Shown here in pieces: positions 5,986 to 6,605 of a stretch of DNA of 6,605 bases. The number at the start of each line of letters is the position of its first letter. The stretch's first letter is position 1. Origin of the DNA: Arenicellales bacterium (GTDB lineage: Bacteria; Pseudomonadota; Gammaproteobacteria; BMS3Bbin11); the NCBI GenBank assembly GCA_029287965.1, contig JARFQC010000238.1:1-6605 (forward strand). Reading direction: 5' to 3'. Under the pieces are notes generated by a model. It made no database searches, had not been told where the DNA came from, and saw only the letters and a list, made by a program, of their open reading frames with translations. Both the position numbers and the translations under genes were made by a program.

Positions 5986-6605
5986 AGGTAATCAAGCTGA
6001 ACAACTGTATAAATGGAATAGAGAACAAGTTTGCCATAAATGAAACCAGGGCAGATAGCGGTGGCCACAGGATCGTACCCAGCATGCCGGTGGCCAGCAG
6101 CGCGATCATGATGAACAAACCGTAGGGCTCGAGCTTGCTGTAGGCATGTGCGAGCTTGTTCGGCAGCAGACCCACTGCTACACGCCCGCCGTCCAGCGGC
6201 GGCAGTGGAATAAGGTTTACCAGCATCAGGATGGCGTTGATGAAGATTCCCGCCACGGACATCAGCACCAGTGGTTCCGCCACGGCATTCGGCAGGAACT
6301 GGGCCACATAGCCTGCCATCCCCCAGATGAAGGCCATGATCAGGTTGGTCGCAGGACCGGCGATGGCGACGTAAACCATGTCGCGCTTCGGGTTGTTCAG
6401 GCGCATGAAATTGACCGGTACCGGTTTCGCCCAGCCGAACAGAAAACCGCTGCCCATCGCCAGTAGCAAACCCGGCACCAGTATCGTGCCTATCGCATCA
6501 ACGTGCTTGATTGGATTAAGCGTCAAGCGACCAGCCTGCTTGGCCGTCGTATCACCGTAGCGCAATGCCACCCAGCCATGGGCCACTTCGTGCACGGTGA
6601 TCGCC
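5984..6605 (-). CDS. Site-2 protease family zinc metalloprotease (M50), 5' end beyond window
   Basis: This intramembrane zinc protease of the compact M50 group is often annotated simply as site-2 protease family protein. The visible 206 residues begin inside the first conserved helix: AITVHEVAHGW contains HExxH, giving two zinc-ligand His and the catalytic Glu at the very edge of the window. The second signature is NLIPLPPLDGG; its Asp (codon at 6193-6191) is the third zinc ligand. GPATNL and several hydrophobic segments complete the fold, and no PDZ domain is visible, unlike RseP. The GTG at 6595 is an internal Val just before HEVAH, not the start; the reading frame is open to the edge and the true start lies beyond. 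The natural substrate of this subgroup is not known to me. The gene ends 9 bp before trpS, so the two are almost certainly co-transcribed. Confidence 0.93.
   Translation of the reverse strand, partial: AITVHEVAHGWVALRYGDTTAKQAGRLTLNPIKHVDAIGTILVPGLLLAMGSGFLFGWAKPVPVNFMRLNNPKRDMVYVAIAGPATNLIMAFIWGMAGYVAQFLPNAVAEPLVLMSVAGIFINAILMLVNLIPLPPLDGGRVAVGLLPNKLAHAYSKLEPYGLFIMIALLATGMLGTILWPPLSALVSFMANLFSIPFIQLFSLIT

Noticed and set aside
6593..6595. GTG at 6595 as the start of the M50 protease
   Set aside because: It codes for the Val just before HEVAH. Site-2 proteases have a membrane segment before this motif, and the upstream codons (Ala-Ile-Thr) fit it, so the gene continues beyond the window.
1..6605. 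Mobile elements, CRISPR arrays, tRNA or rRNA genes, riboswitches
   Set aside because: I saw no transposase or integrase reading frame, no regularly spaced direct repeats, no cloverleaf-like sequence, and no long leader upstream of a gene except the 159 bp gap, which shows no known riboswitch pattern.

Overview
This window looks like ordinary chromosome of a GC-rich proteobacterium, most likely a gammaproteobacterium. That placement is an inference from gene content and order (site-2 protease, trpS, scpA, scpB, rluB) and from the LplT-like transporter; no 16S or other marker is present. All eight genes I can support lie on the minus strand. Coding density is very high, and the only real gap is 159 bp at 1086-1244.

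Read in the direction of transcription (high to low coordinates), the window opens inside a membrane site-2 zinc protease (M50) that continues past the right edge. Next come trpS (tryptophanyl-tRNA synthetase, long form with an iron-sulfur-type cysteine motif), scpA and scpB (the non-SMC subunits of the condensin-like chromosome segregation complex), and rluB (23S rRNA pseudouridine synthase). The run ends with an endonuclease III/MagIII-like DNA glycosylase and a small VOC/glyoxalase-fold protein (GLOD5-like). Gaps between these seven genes are 9, 11 and 3 bp, then a 4 bp overlap, a stop and start directly abutting, and an 8 bp overlap. They are therefore probably one transcription unit, with translational coupling from scpA onward. 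Its main promoter is outside the window.

After the VOC gene there is a G+C-rich hairpin, then an AT-rich stretch with three short dyads and a weak promoter candidate. An LplT-type major facilitator transporter follows, probably for lysophospholipids, and it runs off the left edge after 361 codons. In many proteobacteria this transporter type is fused to acyltransferase and acyl-ACP synthetase domains; whether that is so here cannot be seen.

I found no mobile element, CRISPR array, tRNA/rRNA gene or phage remnant, and no clearly new system. The most interesting details are protein-level: four cysteines in TrpRS resembling the [4Fe-4S] motif described for Thermotoga maritima TrpRS; a base-excision glycosylase that keeps the catalytic Asp and four cysteines but has Glu where Nth has its catalytic Lys; and rluB and this glycosylase lying in one reading frame, separated by a single TGA followed at once by a TTG start.
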